Source of the DNA: Nitrosomonas sp. | GTDB lineage: Bacteria > Pseudomonadota > Gammaproteobacteria > Burkholderiales > Nitrosomonadaceae | Length of the DNA stretch: 39,339 bases | Direction of reading: 5' to 3' | NCBI GenBank assembly: GCA_008015595.1 | Contig: SSFW01000156.1 | Coordinates: forward strand, 1 to 39,339 | Shown: piece after piece, positions 1 through 8,065 of the stretch | How positions within the stretch are numbered: position 1 is the stretch's first letter | How the letters are laid out: each line of letters opens with the position of its first letter | Notes under the pieces: model-generated | Told to the model about the DNA's origin: nothing | The model's database searches: none | The model's input: only the letters and a program-made list of their open reading frames with translations | Translations under genes and position numbers: made by a program

Positions 1-133
1 CTACGATTACACAACAGGAGATAAATACAACAATGGAAAGATTGAACAATCGCCCTAGAAAACGGCTTGGATACAAAACACCTAATCAGGTATTCTTCAA
101 ATCAGGTGTTGCACTTCATATTTGAATCCGCCA
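1..133 (+). mobile_element. Right end of an IS30-family insertion sequence (cut by window edge)
   Basis: The window opens inside an IS30-type element, of which only the last part of the transposase gene and the terminal region are present. The likely terminal inverted repeat overlaps the transposase stop codon, around the bases GTTGCACTTCATATTTGAAT that begin near 108. The outer boundary is approximate because the other end of the element is outside the window, so neither the paired repeat nor a target duplication can be matched. Confidence 0.6.
3..125 (+). CDS. IS30-family transposase, C-terminal fragment (partial at window start)
   Basis: The frame is open from the window edge to a TGA at 123-125 and encodes the last 40 residues of a transposase. 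The segment LNNRPRKRLGYKTPNQVF is the signature C-terminus of IS30-family DDE transposases, where an RPRK.LGY/F.TP motif follows the catalytic core. The DDE residues would lie upstream, outside the window. Nothing suggests this fragment is broken; it is cut only by the window. It is separated by about 170 bp from the lipoprotein gene at 293, so the element lies just upstream of that gene and could influence its expression. Confidence 0.8.
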   Translation, partial: TITQQEINTTMERLNNRPRKRLGYKTPNQVFFKSGVALHI

Positions 134-292
134 TTTTATATAAACTTATACAAGTTAAGTTATAAAATCGCATTGATTTGTATTAATTCTTCATTTGTAA
201 AATTTCTAGCGAAGCCTCTAGCATTATGGTCAATATTATTTCAAATCTTTTTCGAGCTATACTTCTATCTCATCTTTACAAGATTAAACACT

Positions 293-727
293 ATGAAATT
301 AAGATTTACTATTGCTACCGGGATCTTGATCACCTTACTAACTGCTTGCGCTACCACACAACCGATTCTATATCCTAACGATCATTTCTTAAAAATGGGC
401 AAGCAAGTTGCAGAGCGAGATATTGAAGCATGTAGACAATTAGCTGAATCAGCAGGCGCTGAAGAACAAGGAACGAGTAAAGTTGGGGCTGTTGCAACCA
501 GTACTGCAATGGGCGCTGGAATGGGTGCTGCAAGTGGAGCTGTGGGGGGAGCCATTTCAGGCTCAGCAGGGTCAGGCTCATTGATTGGTGCAGCAAGCGG
601 CGCTACATTTGGACTGATCAGAGGACTCTTTGGTGCGGCACGGCCTGCACAACCTAATCAAGCCTATGTAAACTTTGTATCGCGCTGCCTACACGACAAA
701 GGATATGAAGTAACCGGTTGGCAGTAA
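293..727 (+). CDS. Glycine-zipper outer-membrane lipoprotein, copy 1
   Basis: Predicted lipoprotein of 144 residues. The N-terminus has a short basic start, a hydrophobic stretch and the lipobox LTAC, so Cys20 would be lipidated. Residues about 70-110 form a glycine-zipper region rich in GAGMGAASGAVGGAISG-type repeats, as in 17-kDa surface antigen and YMGG-like proteins. The C-terminus ends in NFVSRCLHDKGYEVTGWQ, a conserved tail with one Cys. The ATG at 293 is chosen because it directly precedes the signal peptide; the frame is open further upstream from a TTG at 122, but that extension has no family character. A close paralogue lies at 7024-7455. The exact function is unknown; such proteins are usually envelope-associated. 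The flanking DCC gene starts 10 bp downstream and may be co-transcribed. Confidence 0.75.
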   Translation: MKLRFTIATGILITLLTACATTQPILYPNDHFLKMGKQVAERDIEACRQLAESAGAEEQGTSKVGAVATSTAMGAGMGAASGAVGGAISGSAGSGSLIGAASGATFGLIRGLFGAARPAQPNQAYVNFVSRCLHDKGYEVTGWQ

Positions 728-737
728 TTAAAATTCA

Positions 738-1115
738 GTGAAAGCGACAACTAAGGCTCCCATCAAAGTGTATTACAACGCTGCATGTCCTGTTTGTAAG
801 GCCGGAATTGAAAGCCAGATGGAAAGAATGGAGGCATGCGATGTTGAATGGAAAGATGTTCATTCCAACACGCAATTTGTTGATGAACTTAACTCAGATC
901 TTGAACAAGTTCGCAAACGGCTGCATGTGATCGATGAGCACGGCATACCACATATTGGTTTCGATGCGTTCTTGATCTTGTGGCAACATTCTCCGCATGA
1001 AGAATGGAAAGCCAAATTGCTGGGGCTGCCCGTCATCAAATCATTTGGACAGTTTGCCTATAATTTATTTGCTGCCGGGCTTTATCGCTGGAATCGTGCT
1101 AAAAAGCATTGGTAA
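738..1115 (+). CDS. DCC-family thiol-disulfide protein (DUF393)
   Basis: Small protein of 125 residues. Near the N-terminus, VYYNAACPVCKAGI carries the CxxC pair at the position where the DCC (DUF393, YuxK-like) family has its D-x-x-C-x-x-C motif in a thioredoxin-like fold. The later segment HIGFDAFLILW and the C-terminal hydrophobic stretch ending in YRWNRAKKHW also match the family pattern. These proteins are presumed thiol-disulfide oxidoreductases, but substrates are mostly unknown. The start is a GTG at 738, ten bases after the stop of the upstream lipoprotein gene, so the two may form a small operon. The gene converges on the glutathione transferase gene, with two bases between their ends and no obvious terminator. 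Confidence 0.75.
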   Translation: MKATTKAPIKVYYNAACPVCKAGIESQMERMEACDVEWKDVHSNTQFVDELNSDLEQVRKRLHVIDEHGIPHIGFDAFLILWQHSPHEEWKAKLLGLPVIKSFGQFAYNLFAAGLYRWNRAKKHW

Positions 1116-1117
1116 TA

Positions 1118-1726
1118 CTAGCCTGCTACCGCTTTTTTATAAGTAGGTCGCGATAAAACAACTCCTAAGTACTGTGCGACTTTGCTATAGGGTGAGAAAT
1201 CGAATTCTCCCCCTTGTGCGTAGGATAAAACTCCAGCGAGATTAATGTCAGCAACCGTAAATTGATCAGCCACCAGAAAATCTTTACCAGTAAGATATTC
1301 GTTTAGCACCCTCAATGGTTTAACAAGCTTCTGTTCTGCTTCCCGCACGATTGCTATATTTCTATCTTTCACATCATAAACTTTTCGATGCAGAATGAGG
1401 TCAACGCAGGCTGCTTCCAGTTGTGTTATTGCAAAGAAAGTCCATTTATAGATCAATGCTTCCGCTTCCAATCGATTAATCCATAGCTTCCCATTCCCAT
1501 ATTTCCTTGCAAGATAAAAATTGATCGCCATGGCTTCAGTTAATACCAGATCTCCATCTACCAACGTCGGAACTTGGCCGAGAGGATTCAACTGCAAATA
1601 TTCAAGGGCATTTTTCTCATCCTCAAATGGATTGATTTTGACGTGTTGATAATCAAGGCCTAATTCAGCGAGGGTAAACAATACATATTTTGCGCGTGAC
1701 CATTCAATTCCATACAGCGTAATCAT
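1118..1726 (-). CDS. Glutathione S-transferase family protein
   Basis: Cytosolic-type GST of 202 residues. The N-terminal thioredoxin-like domain (about 1-78) begins ITLYGIEWSRAKYV and contains the cis-proline segment GQVPTLVDGDLVLTEAMAI, which binds glutathione in this family; the usual Glu-Ser pair appears here as Glu-Ala. The C-terminal helical domain (about 85-200) contains FLVADQFTVADINLAGVL, the conserved N-capping Asp motif of GSTs. It likely conjugates or reduces electrophiles with glutathione; the substrate cannot be told from sequence. It is the last gene of a minus-strand series after the DASS and OFA transporter genes, with a 40-bp gap, so it could be part of their transcript. Confidence 0.85.
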   Translation of the reverse strand: MITLYGIEWSRAKYVLFTLAELGLDYQHVKINPFEDEKNALEYLQLNPLGQVPTLVDGDLVLTEAMAINFYLARKYGNGKLWINRLEAEALIYKWTFFAITQLEAACVDLILHRKVYDVKDRNIAIVREAEQKLVKPLRVLNEYLTGKDFLVADQFTVADINLAGVLSYAQGGEFDFSPYSKVAQYLGVVLSRPTYKKAVAG

Positions 1727-1766
1727 ATTTTTCCCTCAATTTAAGTATCCGTTCTAAATCGTTTCG

Positions 1767-3146
1767 CTATGGAAATAGAAAGTAACAAACTGTAGTAATA
1801 ACCGTCACACCGATAAAATTAAGCGCCAACCCTTCACGCACCATTCCTGCGATCGGAATTTTTCCAGTTCCAAAAACGATTGCATTCGGTGGCGTAGCAA
1901 CAGGGAGCATAAATGCACAGCTTGCACTCATGGCGGCAGGCACCATCAATAAAGCAGGATCAAGTCCAGCAGCTAAAGCAGCAGGAGCAAGAATGGGCAT
2001 GAGCAATATCGTAGTGGCGGCATTACTGGTTGCCTCAGTCAGAAATGTAACAGCCAACGCAATCGATATGATAATAACCAAAGGGTGCAAGTTTGAAAGT
2101 ATCGCTAATTGCTCTGCAATGAATTTGGATAAACCCGATTCGATAAACGCTTGTGCAATGGCGATACCCGCCGCGAAAAGCAATAAAATTCCCCAAGGAA
2201 TCTTGGCAGCCGCTTCCCAGTTAAGCAATTTTTCACCCCGACCGTTGGGAATGATAAACATCACAATTACAGCGATCAACGCAACCGTTGCATCGGTTGC
2301 GTGTTTAAGGCCTAACCAAGTACTCCAGCCTCCAAACGGTTCAAGCCGTGTAATCCAGGCCAACACGGTAATACCAAAGACAATCAGAACGCGCCGCTCT
2401 TCAGACCGCCAAGCACCGGCTTGTGGCATTTCTAGCTTACCGACGTAACTCAAATGACGCGTCAGCCATAACCCCGCAAGCGGTACCATCAGAAGCACCA
2501 CAGGAAGTCCCCATGTCATCCATTGGGTAAAGCTTACTGTTGACCCGGTAAAGCTCTGATACTCTTTCATAAATATCAGATTGGGTGCTGTACCTATGGG
2601 TGTTCCTAAGCCACCAATACTGCAACCATAAGCGATGGAAAGTAACAGCGGGAAGGCAATTTTCTTATCTTGACTTTGATCGATGATGGCGAGCGCAAGT
2701 GGGAGCATCATCAATGCAGTCGCCGTATTGGAAATCCACATACTTAATACGGCACAGGCGCACATAAAACCAAAAACGATGCGTCGGCTACTATCGCCAC
2801 CGATGAAATTCACCAACCCTAATGCCAGACGTCGATGCGTTCCCGATTGCGCCATCGCCACCGAAATCATAAAACCACCCAACATCAGCAAAATCAGATC
2901 ATTACCAAAAGCCTTGGCAACTTCTTCTTTGGCTAGCACCCCCGTTAGTGGGAAAAATGTGATGGGAATCAGTGAAGTTACGGGGATGGGTATCGGTTCA
3001 AAAATCCACCAGATAACACACAATAAAACAATCGCAGCCGTCCAACAGGCTTCCGCATGCCAACCGGAGAAATGCATGCTTACAGAAATTACTCCAGAAA
3101 GTAAAGGGCCACAGATTAATGCCCAGAAATGATGTTGATTAAACAT
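1767..3146 (-). CDS. SLC13/DASS-family sodium:anion (dicarboxylate) symporter
   Basis: Inner-membrane transporter of 459 residues with many hydrophobic segments. It carries both DASS hallmarks: SNTATALMMLP in the first half and TSNAATTILLMP in the second, each the Ser-Asn-Thr/Ala substrate and sodium-binding turn. It also has GTPIGTAPNLIF and ATPPNAIVFG. The family (DASS, CitMHS/SLC13 clan) imports di- or tricarboxylates, sulfate or related anions with sodium. The ATG at 3146 is preferred because AAGG stands six to eight bases upstream; a GTG at 3176 would add ten residues but lacks this support. It lies 37 bp downstream of the OFA transporter gene on the same strand and is probably co-transcribed. 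The substrate is not resolved; an organic acid fits both neighbours. Confidence 0.85.
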   Translation of the reverse strand: MFNQHHFWALICGPLLSGVISVSMHFSGWHAEACWTAAIVLLCVIWWIFEPIPIPVTSLIPITFFPLTGVLAKEEVAKAFGNDLILLMLGGFMISVAMAQSGTHRRLALGLVNFIGGDSSRRIVFGFMCACAVLSMWISNTATALMMLPLALAIIDQSQDKKIAFPLLLSIAYGCSIGGLGTPIGTAPNLIFMKEYQSFTGSTVSFTQWMTWGLPVVLLMVPLAGLWLTRHLSYVGKLEMPQAGAWRSEERRVLIVFGITVLAWITRLEPFGGWSTWLGLKHATDATVALIAVIVMFIIPNGRGEKLLNWEAAAKIPWGILLLFAAGIAIAQAFIESGLSKFIAEQLAILSNLHPLVIIISIALAVTFLTEATSNAATTILLMPILAPAALAAGLDPALLMVPAAMSASCAFMLPVATPPNAIVFGTGKIPIAGMVREGLALNFIGVTVITTVCYFLFP

Positions 3147-3183
3147 GGTGGACCTTTTATTGATTACTATCTTCACAGCTACT

Positions 3184-4434
3184 CTATTTGTTTTTAACGG
3201 AACTCAATCCAAACCCAGCAATCAACAAGCCGAGCGCCGCTAATCCAGCAACAATCGGAAATGCGCCTAAATAGCTGCCCGTGATATCTTTGATATTGCC
3301 AGATATCACAGTCCCCAGAATGGCACCCACGCCATAAGCGGTATAAACCACCCCATAATTCTGGGCATAATGTTTTTTTCCAAAAAATATTCCGGTCGAA
3401 GTGGGAGCTAACGCTAACCAGCCGCCCAGGCACAGCCATAACACACAAAAAGCAAATAAATACAAGGTAGTATCGCCTTCTTCCAAGCCTGATAACAGCA
3501 GTGACGCACCACCGATCATGGCAAATGAGAGCATTGCCGTTTGTTTCGGCCCGAGTTTATCAGCGATAATTCCAAACAAAGGGCGCCCTAACCCATTGAA
3601 TATCGCAAATAATGAAATCGCAAATGCTGCTGTTGTCGGTTCAAGTTTTGCGACCTCGATACCCACTGGGGAAGCGATTCCAATTGCCATGAGTCCGGCT
3701 AAGCAACCGATTGTATAGGTAGCCCATAATGCATAAAAATGCCTGGTTCGTATCATGTCATGGCGGCTTAACTCAATCGTGGGATTAACTGTCGTGGCAG
3801 AGGAATGGGTAATTACGTTAGCCGAGGACCATTCATCAGGCGGAAAGCAAAGGCATTGCGCTAAAAGCGAGACGATGAACAAAAAGCCGATGCCTAAATA
3901 GAAAAAAGTATTGAGGGTGCCAATTTCCGGGTGAATGATCATCGCTTTCATCAACGGAGCGGTAATCAATGCCGAGAGACCAAACCCCATCACCGTCAAA
4001 CCAATCGCCAAACCGCTTTTTTGAGGGAACCACTTGGCGACAACGGCGATTGGGCAACCATACACGATCCCCACACCAGCACCCCCGATGACACCGTATA
4101 AAAGTGTCAATGTAGTAATATCCGGAGCAAAGCTAGCAGCCATCCATCCAGTGCCCACTAAGAAACCACCGAGCGTTGCTGTTTTTCTGGGACCCCAATG
4201 CGCCATCAAGCTCCCGGCAAGCGGCATGGTGATTGCGAAGATTGCAAGAAAGATCATGAATGGGTAACCGCTTTGGCTCGATGGAATGTCCCACAGGGTT
4301 TCTAATGGTTTTCTAAATACACTGTAAGCGTAAATCGATCCCAAGCAAATATTGATTGATAGTCCAATTAGTACAAATAACCACCGGCCATGGATTGCCG
4401 CCATTCCGAATAATTTCAATTCTTTTTCAATCAT
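3184..4434 (-). CDS. MFS transporter, oxalate/formate antiporter (OFA) family
   Basis: Polytopic protein of 416 residues with about twelve hydrophobic segments. The N-terminal part GLSINICLGSIYAYSVFRKP, the loop WGPRKTATLGG after the second segment, and GGAGVGIVYGCPIAVVAKWF are typical of the OFA branch of the major facilitator superfamily. The second half repeats the MFS loop motif as FGIIADKLGPKQTA. Members exchange oxalate for formate or transport other small carboxylates; family membership does not fix the substrate. It is the first gene of a probable operon with the DASS transporter and GST genes. No oxalate-degrading enzymes (Frc, Oxc) are present in this window, so an oxalate role is not supported by context. 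Confidence 0.85.
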   Translation of the reverse strand: MIEKELKLFGMAAIHGRWLFVLIGLSINICLGSIYAYSVFRKPLETLWDIPSSQSGYPFMIFLAIFAITMPLAGSLMAHWGPRKTATLGGFLVGTGWMAASFAPDITTLTLLYGVIGGAGVGIVYGCPIAVVAKWFPQKSGLAIGLTVMGFGLSALITAPLMKAMIIHPEIGTLNTFFYLGIGFLFIVSLLAQCLCFPPDEWSSANVITHSSATTVNPTIELSRHDMIRTRHFYALWATYTIGCLAGLMAIGIASPVGIEVAKLEPTTAAFAISLFAIFNGLGRPLFGIIADKLGPKQTAMLSFAMIGGASLLLSGLEEGDTTLYLFAFCVLWLCLGGWLALAPTSTGIFFGKKHYAQNYGVVYTAYGVGAILGTVISGNIKDITGSYLGAFPIVAGLAALGLLIAGFGLSSVKNK

Positions 4435-4520
4435 GCTGGTTTCTTCGTTATATTTTTAATCAGAAAATTTTGCATGATCATAGCGTTTCTTAAACGATTT
4501 GGGGATTAAAACGTAAATCA

Positions 4521-4537
4521 AGCCAGCTTAGCTGGTT
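4521..4537. terminator. Short hairpin, candidate terminator between RTX and OFA genes
   Basis: CCAGC-TTA-GCTGG forms a compact stem with a three-base loop and can be extended by one G-T and one A-T pair. It is followed by TTTTAG on the plus strand and by a T-rich stretch on the minus strand. On the minus strand it lies downstream of the RTX gene and upstream of the OFA gene, so it may separate their transcripts. Confidence 0.4.
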
Positions 4538-4602
4538 TTAGTTTGGACGCAAAAGGGAAAATATTTTGGGATTCTAGGCACTAGCGCCTGAGAGTGGGTG
4601 TT

Positions 4603-4633
4603 GGGGGCAACGATCTACTGCATCGTTACCCCC
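4603..4633 (-). terminator. Strong stem-loop downstream of the RTX gene
   Basis: GGGGG-c-AACGAT and ATCGTT-a-CCCCC form an 11-pair stem with one internal mismatch and a seven-base loop. It begins 36 bases after the RTX stop codon on the minus strand. No clear T-tract follows, so it may protect the 3' end of the mRNA rather than act as a classical intrinsic terminator. Confidence 0.5.
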
Positions 4634-4669
4634 GGTTAGAAGAATTTAATTCAAGCTAAATTCAGCTCA

Positions 4670-6700
4670 CTAACTGATGGCGCCACCGATGTCGGTATCA
4701 ACTAACAGCGTAGCAGTCCCAAACGTATATTGATCATAGTTCTGCGTTCCAATAACCACAACACCGGTATTGGCCCACCCTTGTCCGATTGAATTGACCA
4801 CATCCCCCACTCCACCATCAACTCGTAGCGTATCGGTATCCGAGATCGCGAATACATCGGTAACATTCAACGTGAGTGTGTTATTGGGCGATGGTCCGAA
4901 TAGATTGAAACCATTGATATTGATTTGCTCAATACCGGTAATGCGATCATCTGCGAGTGTGGTGAGATTGAGATTCTGTACAGCGCTGCTCATGAATGTC
5001 AAAGTATCAGTACCCGATCCACCAGAAATTCGGTTACCCGCTACGCTAACATCAGTTGCATCGTACCAGAAGGTATCATCATCATTACCCCCATTCAAAA
5101 TATCAGCACCGGTACCCCCGATGAGAACATCATTACCCCCTGAACCGGTCAAGGTATTGGTGCCACTATTACCAACGAGTGTGTTATTAAGGGAATTACC
5201 CGTACCATTGATATTAGCTGCACCGGTAAGCGTAAGATTCTCAACGTTTGCGATAGCTGCAAGGCTAAAAGTGATAGAACTTTCAACTCTATCAGTACCG
5301 GCGCCGGCTGCTTCAGATATCGTGTCACCCCCATCAGCGATATAGGTATCGTTACCTTGCCCGCCATCGAGCACATCATTTCCACCGCCACCATTCAAGG
5401 TGTCGTTACCAATATCGCCACTGAGCGCATTAATCCCTGCATTGCCAGTAATTACGTTATCAAGGCTATTGCCAAGACCATTGATATTACCAACCCCAGT
5501 TAGGGTGAGATTCTCAACATTGGTTGGAAGCGTATATGAACTCAGTGAGCTTTTTACGAGATCAATCCCTTCGTTGAGATTTTCAGTGATGGTGTCGCCC
5601 GTATAATCCATGATATAGGTGTCATTACCTTTACCACCTTCAAGCGTATCATTATCGCTTATGAATGTGGGACCAAAGGGTCCAATGACAACGGTGAGAC
5701 CAGGCCCACCAATCAAAGTATCGCTGCCATCATTTCCTTTGAGGGTATCGTTGCCTGCACCGCCATCGAGTGTATTATCCTTTGAATTACCGTTGATAAC
5801 GTTACTTAAAGTATTACCTGTTCCGTTGATCACTGCTGTTCCGGTTAATGTTAAATTTTCAACATTTGCACCGCTCGTGCCTAAATTAAACGTAATCGAA
5901 CTTTCAACGGTATCGGTTCCTTCACCTGATAATTCGGTAATCACATCGGTATTTTCCGAGATCACGTAGGTATCGTTGCCAATACCACCGCTTAGGGTAT
6001 CGACATCAATAGGTTGAAAGAAATTTCCAGAACCGCCAACCAACCGATCATCGCCGGCATCGCCATTGAGCACATCATTGCCCAGGCCGCCTGAGAGAGT
6101 ATCATTGCCATTGCCGCCATTGAGGGTATCGTTACCACCGGATAACGCTAAAACACCACCATCACCATTCAGCGTGTCATTTTGATCACCGCCGTTGAGC
6201 ACATCATTACCCAAGCCAGCATTCAGAGTGTCATTACCGTTTAATCCGTTTAAAGTGTTGTTGGCGCTGTTACCAGTTATAACATTAGCAGAAACATTAC
6301 CAGTACCACTTGTTGCAGCTACACCGGTTAAGGTTAGATTCTCGATGGCAGCACCCAGTGTATAGGTTACTGAACTTAATACTGTATCGATTCCACCACT
6401 ATCCACGATAGTATCGAGAGGTAAAAAAATTCCATTGGAGTCGATGATGTAGGTATCGTTATCTGCGCCACCTTCCAGTCGGTCGACGCCAGAACCGCCA
6501 TTTAAGGTATCGTTTCCGATTCCACCATACAGCGTGTCATTTTGGTTTCCACCCAGAATGGAATCATTACCGCCTTCACCCCAAATCGTGTCACTGCCAT
6601 CAGCGCCATCGACAGTATCATTGCCCAGTTGGGCAAAAATTTCATTACCGCCGGGTCCATCAATATAGTTGTCATCGAGATTTGTCAAAGTTACGGTCAT
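4670..6700 (-). CDS. RTX-type calcium-binding repeat protein, probable type I secretion substrate
   Basis: Acidic Gly/Asp/Asn-rich protein of 676 residues made mainly of RTX nonapeptides (GGxGxDxLx), for example [20 protein letters not shown]. These fold into calcium-bound beta-rolls outside the cell. Four larger modules each run GNDTY...DTV.SS...NVENLTLTG; the ENLTLTG motifs fall at about residues 120, 281, 396 and 487. The last 130 residues lack repeats and end with [17 protein letters not shown], a non-cleaved C-terminal signal of the kind used by type I secretion. There is no N-terminal signal peptide. An AGGAGG ribosome site precedes the ATG at 6700. No catalytic domain is visible, so it may be a surface or matrix protein. 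No HlyB/HlyD/TolC-like genes are in the window. Confidence 0.85.
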   Translation of the reverse strand: MTVTLTNLDDNYIDGPGGNEIFAQLGNDTVDGADGSDTIWGEGGNDSILGGNQNDTLYGGIGNDTLNGGSGVDRLEGGADNDTYIIDSNGIFLPLDTIVDSGGIDTVLSSVTYTLGAAIENLTLTGVAATSGTGNVSANVITGNSANNTLNGLNGNDTLNAGLGNDVLNGGDQNDTLNGDGGVLALSGGNDTLNGGNGNDTLSGGLGNDVLNGDAGDDRLVGGSGNFFQPIDVDTLSGGIGNDTYVISENTDVITELSGEGTDTVESSITFNLGTSGANVENLTLTGTAVINGTGNTLSNVINGNSKDNTLDGGAGNDTLKGNDGSDTLIGGPGLTVVIGPFGPTFISDNDTLEGGKGNDTYIMDYTGDTITENLNEGIDLVKSSLSSYTLPTNVENLTLTGVGNINGLGNSLDNVITGNAGINALSGDIGNDTLNGGGGNDVLDGGQGNDTYIADGGDTISEAAGAGTDRVESSITFSLAAIANVENLTLTGAANINGTGNSLNNTLVGNSGTNTLTGSGGNDVLIGGTGADILNGGNDDDTFWYDATDVSVAGNRISGGSGTDTLTFMSSAVQNLNLTTLADDRITGIEQININGFNLFGPSPNNTLTLNVTDVFAISDTDTLRVDGGVGDVVNSIGQGWANTGVVVIGTQNYDQYTFGTATLLVDTDIGGAIS

Positions 6701-7023
6701 TTTGTGATCCTCCTAATAATAATTATTTGATCATGCGCTCACTCTCACTGGAATAGGCGCATGCTGTTGGAAGGCTTGGTAAACGCTTTCGGCTGTAGTG
6801 TTGAAGCGTTTCATTTGCAAAGTATGTGTCAATGGAAAGTTGAATTACCAAGCAAGCACAGGTTAACTTGATCAAATTGATCGATCTGTGAGAAAAATCA
6901 CATTTGTAATCGTTTATTGAGGTAGCTTCATCCTCGTGTAGCTATCTGAACTCAACCGTGGCGCTAGAAGTGTGATAAATTCAACTTGTGTTTTAGCAAT
7001 GTTATTTTTTGAGGGTAATCTGC
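6701..7023. other. 323-bp divergent promoter region between RTX and lipoprotein copy 2
   Basis: This gap separates the divergent RTX (minus) and lipoprotein (plus) genes. It holds the CRP-type palindrome at 6887-6902, an adjacent TTGATCAAATTGATCGATC stretch with repeated TTGATC half-sites, and a possible extended -10 (TGTGATAAAT) near 6971. No small gene or RNA is evident. Confidence 0.5.
6887..6902. promoter_or_regulatory. Perfect CRP/cAMP-receptor-type binding palindrome
   Basis: The bases TGTGA-GAAAAA-TCACA match exactly the consensus half-sites of CRP-family regulators (TGTGA-N6-TCACA). The site lies 122 bp upstream of the second glycine-zipper lipoprotein and 187 bp upstream of the RTX gene, so it could serve either. 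Whether this organism has a regulator with that specificity cannot be told from the window. Confidence 0.5.
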
Positions 7024-7455
7024 ATGAAATTCCATATCTTCATTTTAGGTCTATTCATTCTGGCACTCACAGCCTGTTCCACCACACGGCCGATTTTGTA
7101 TCCCAATGCACATTACAAAACAGTTGGACAACAAGCCGCTGAGCAGGATATTGTTGCCTGCCGTCAGCTAGCAGAAGAAGCCGGTGCGCAAGAAGGTAAT
7201 ACCAGCCAGGTCGGTAATGTCGCGACCAGTACTGCAATGGGTGCCGGGATGGGTGCTGCAAGCGGTGCAGTTGGGGGAGCGATTTCCGGTGCAGCGGGTA
7301 CTGGCTCCTTAATCGGTGCTGCCAGTGGCGCTGCGCTTGGGCTGATTCGTGGTCTATTTGGTTTGGCAAGACCGACACAACCTAATCAAGCCTATGTCAA
7401 TTTTGTTTATCGTTGCTTGCAAGATAAAGGCTATGAAGTTACTGGCTGGCAATAA
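7024..7455 (+). CDS. Glycine-zipper outer-membrane lipoprotein, copy 2
   Basis: Paralogue of the protein at 293-727, 143 residues. It has a hydrophobic signal with lipobox LTAC, so Cys19 would be lipidated, then the shared block RPILYPNAHYKTVGQQAAEQ. A glycine-zipper region (GAGMGAASGAVGGAISG and on) and the near-identical tail RCLQDKGYEVTGWQ follow. The two copies are most alike in the zipper and tail and least alike in the signal peptide. The ATG at 7024 is chosen because GAGGG stands eight bases upstream and it opens the signal peptide; an upstream TTG at 7009 would add five residues. A CRP-type site lies 122 bp upstream. A structural role in the outer membrane is likely but unproven. Confidence 0.8.
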   Translation: MKFHIFILGLFILALTACSTTRPILYPNAHYKTVGQQAAEQDIVACRQLAEEAGAQEGNTSQVGNVATSTAMGAGMGAASGAVGGAISGAAGTGSLIGAASGAALGLIRGLFGLARPTQPNQAYVNFVYRCLQDKGYEVTGWQ

Positions 7456-7593
7456 TTGCGAGATGAGCGAAGTGTATGAAAATATTGTGTTTGAAACTGA
7501 ATTCGATTGTTATTCTAAACAGTTCCGGAAATAAGTTTAGCTTAAAAACAGTGACTCACTTATGTTCAGTAGGCGCAAGAAACTGGGTCTGCA

Positions 7594-7674
7594 ATGGCTT
7601 TAATTAAGAAATTATGCGAACAAGTGCGAACCGGTGGTCGCAAATTTACCCGAGATGAAATGAATGAGTGGTAA
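7594..7674 (+). pseudogene. Possible remnant of an antitoxin gene upstream of the PIN toxin
   Basis: A 26-codon open frame (MALIKKLCEQVRTGGRKFTR and six more residues) ends in a TAA that lies within the first codons of the PIN-domain gene. A short antitoxin overlapping its toxin is the usual arrangement for VapBC-like pairs. The fragment is too short to hold a full DNA-binding domain, and a stop precedes it in frame at 7570, so it is probably a remnant. No specific family is recognised. Confidence 0.3.
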
Positions 7675-7900
7675 TTTTGTTGATACCAATATGTTCATCT
7701 ACTGGTTCGATGAAACTAATGAGCATAAATGCACTCTTTCAGAGCAATTGATTCAAAAAGCACTGAAAACACGCAACGCTTGTATTAGTTATCAAGTCAT
7801 CCAAGAAACACTCAATATTGTTACCCGCAAACTATCATTCCCGATAAATGCAGAAAATGCTGAAGAAAGTTTTGTTCTTTTTGTCAGAAGGAAAGGGTAG
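7664..7900 (+). pseudogene. Truncated PIN-domain (VapC-like) toxin
   Basis: The 78-residue product starts SGNFVDTNMFIYWFDETNEH, the first beta-strand and the first catalytic Asp of PIN-domain ribonucleases. It continues with NACISYQVIQETLNIVTRKL, which carries the conserved Glu. PIN toxins are usually about 130-140 residues; this one stops after the second conserved block, and the later acidic residues (the S-x-x-D-A-L-I region) are missing. I found no continuation in the other frames downstream to 8060. It should be inactive as a nuclease. The antitoxin part upstream is also reduced, so the locus is probably a decayed type II toxin-antitoxin pair. Confidence 0.65.
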
Positions 7901-8065
7901 TGTGAATTTTGTGGTCAGTCTCACTGTGCATTTTCCACTACACCGCCCACCGTGAACAGGGCATTACAAATTTAGCAAAAATCTAACTCAGCAAATGCAA
8001 TTATCATCGATACCTGTTATCGTATGCCCTGTGTAATTGTTTGAAAAACTCAATAATCCAGACTC

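Noticed and set aside
122-292. N-terminal extension of lipoprotein copy 1
   Set aside because: It starts at a TTG inside the IS end and would bury the signal peptide and lipobox behind 57 residues; the paralogue has no such extension.
1930-2448. Plus-strand open frame antisense to the DASS transporter
   Set aside because: It mirrors the transporter codons and has no family character or start signal.
4770-5969. Plus-strand open frames antisense to the RTX gene
   Set aside because: They arise from the low-complexity repeats read backwards; their Pro/Ser/Leu-rich products match no family and have no ribosome sites.
4670-6700. RTX repeats as a possible CRISPR or tandem DNA repeat array
   Set aside because: Units are imperfect, codon-framed and of RTX protein type, without constant repeats and unique spacers.
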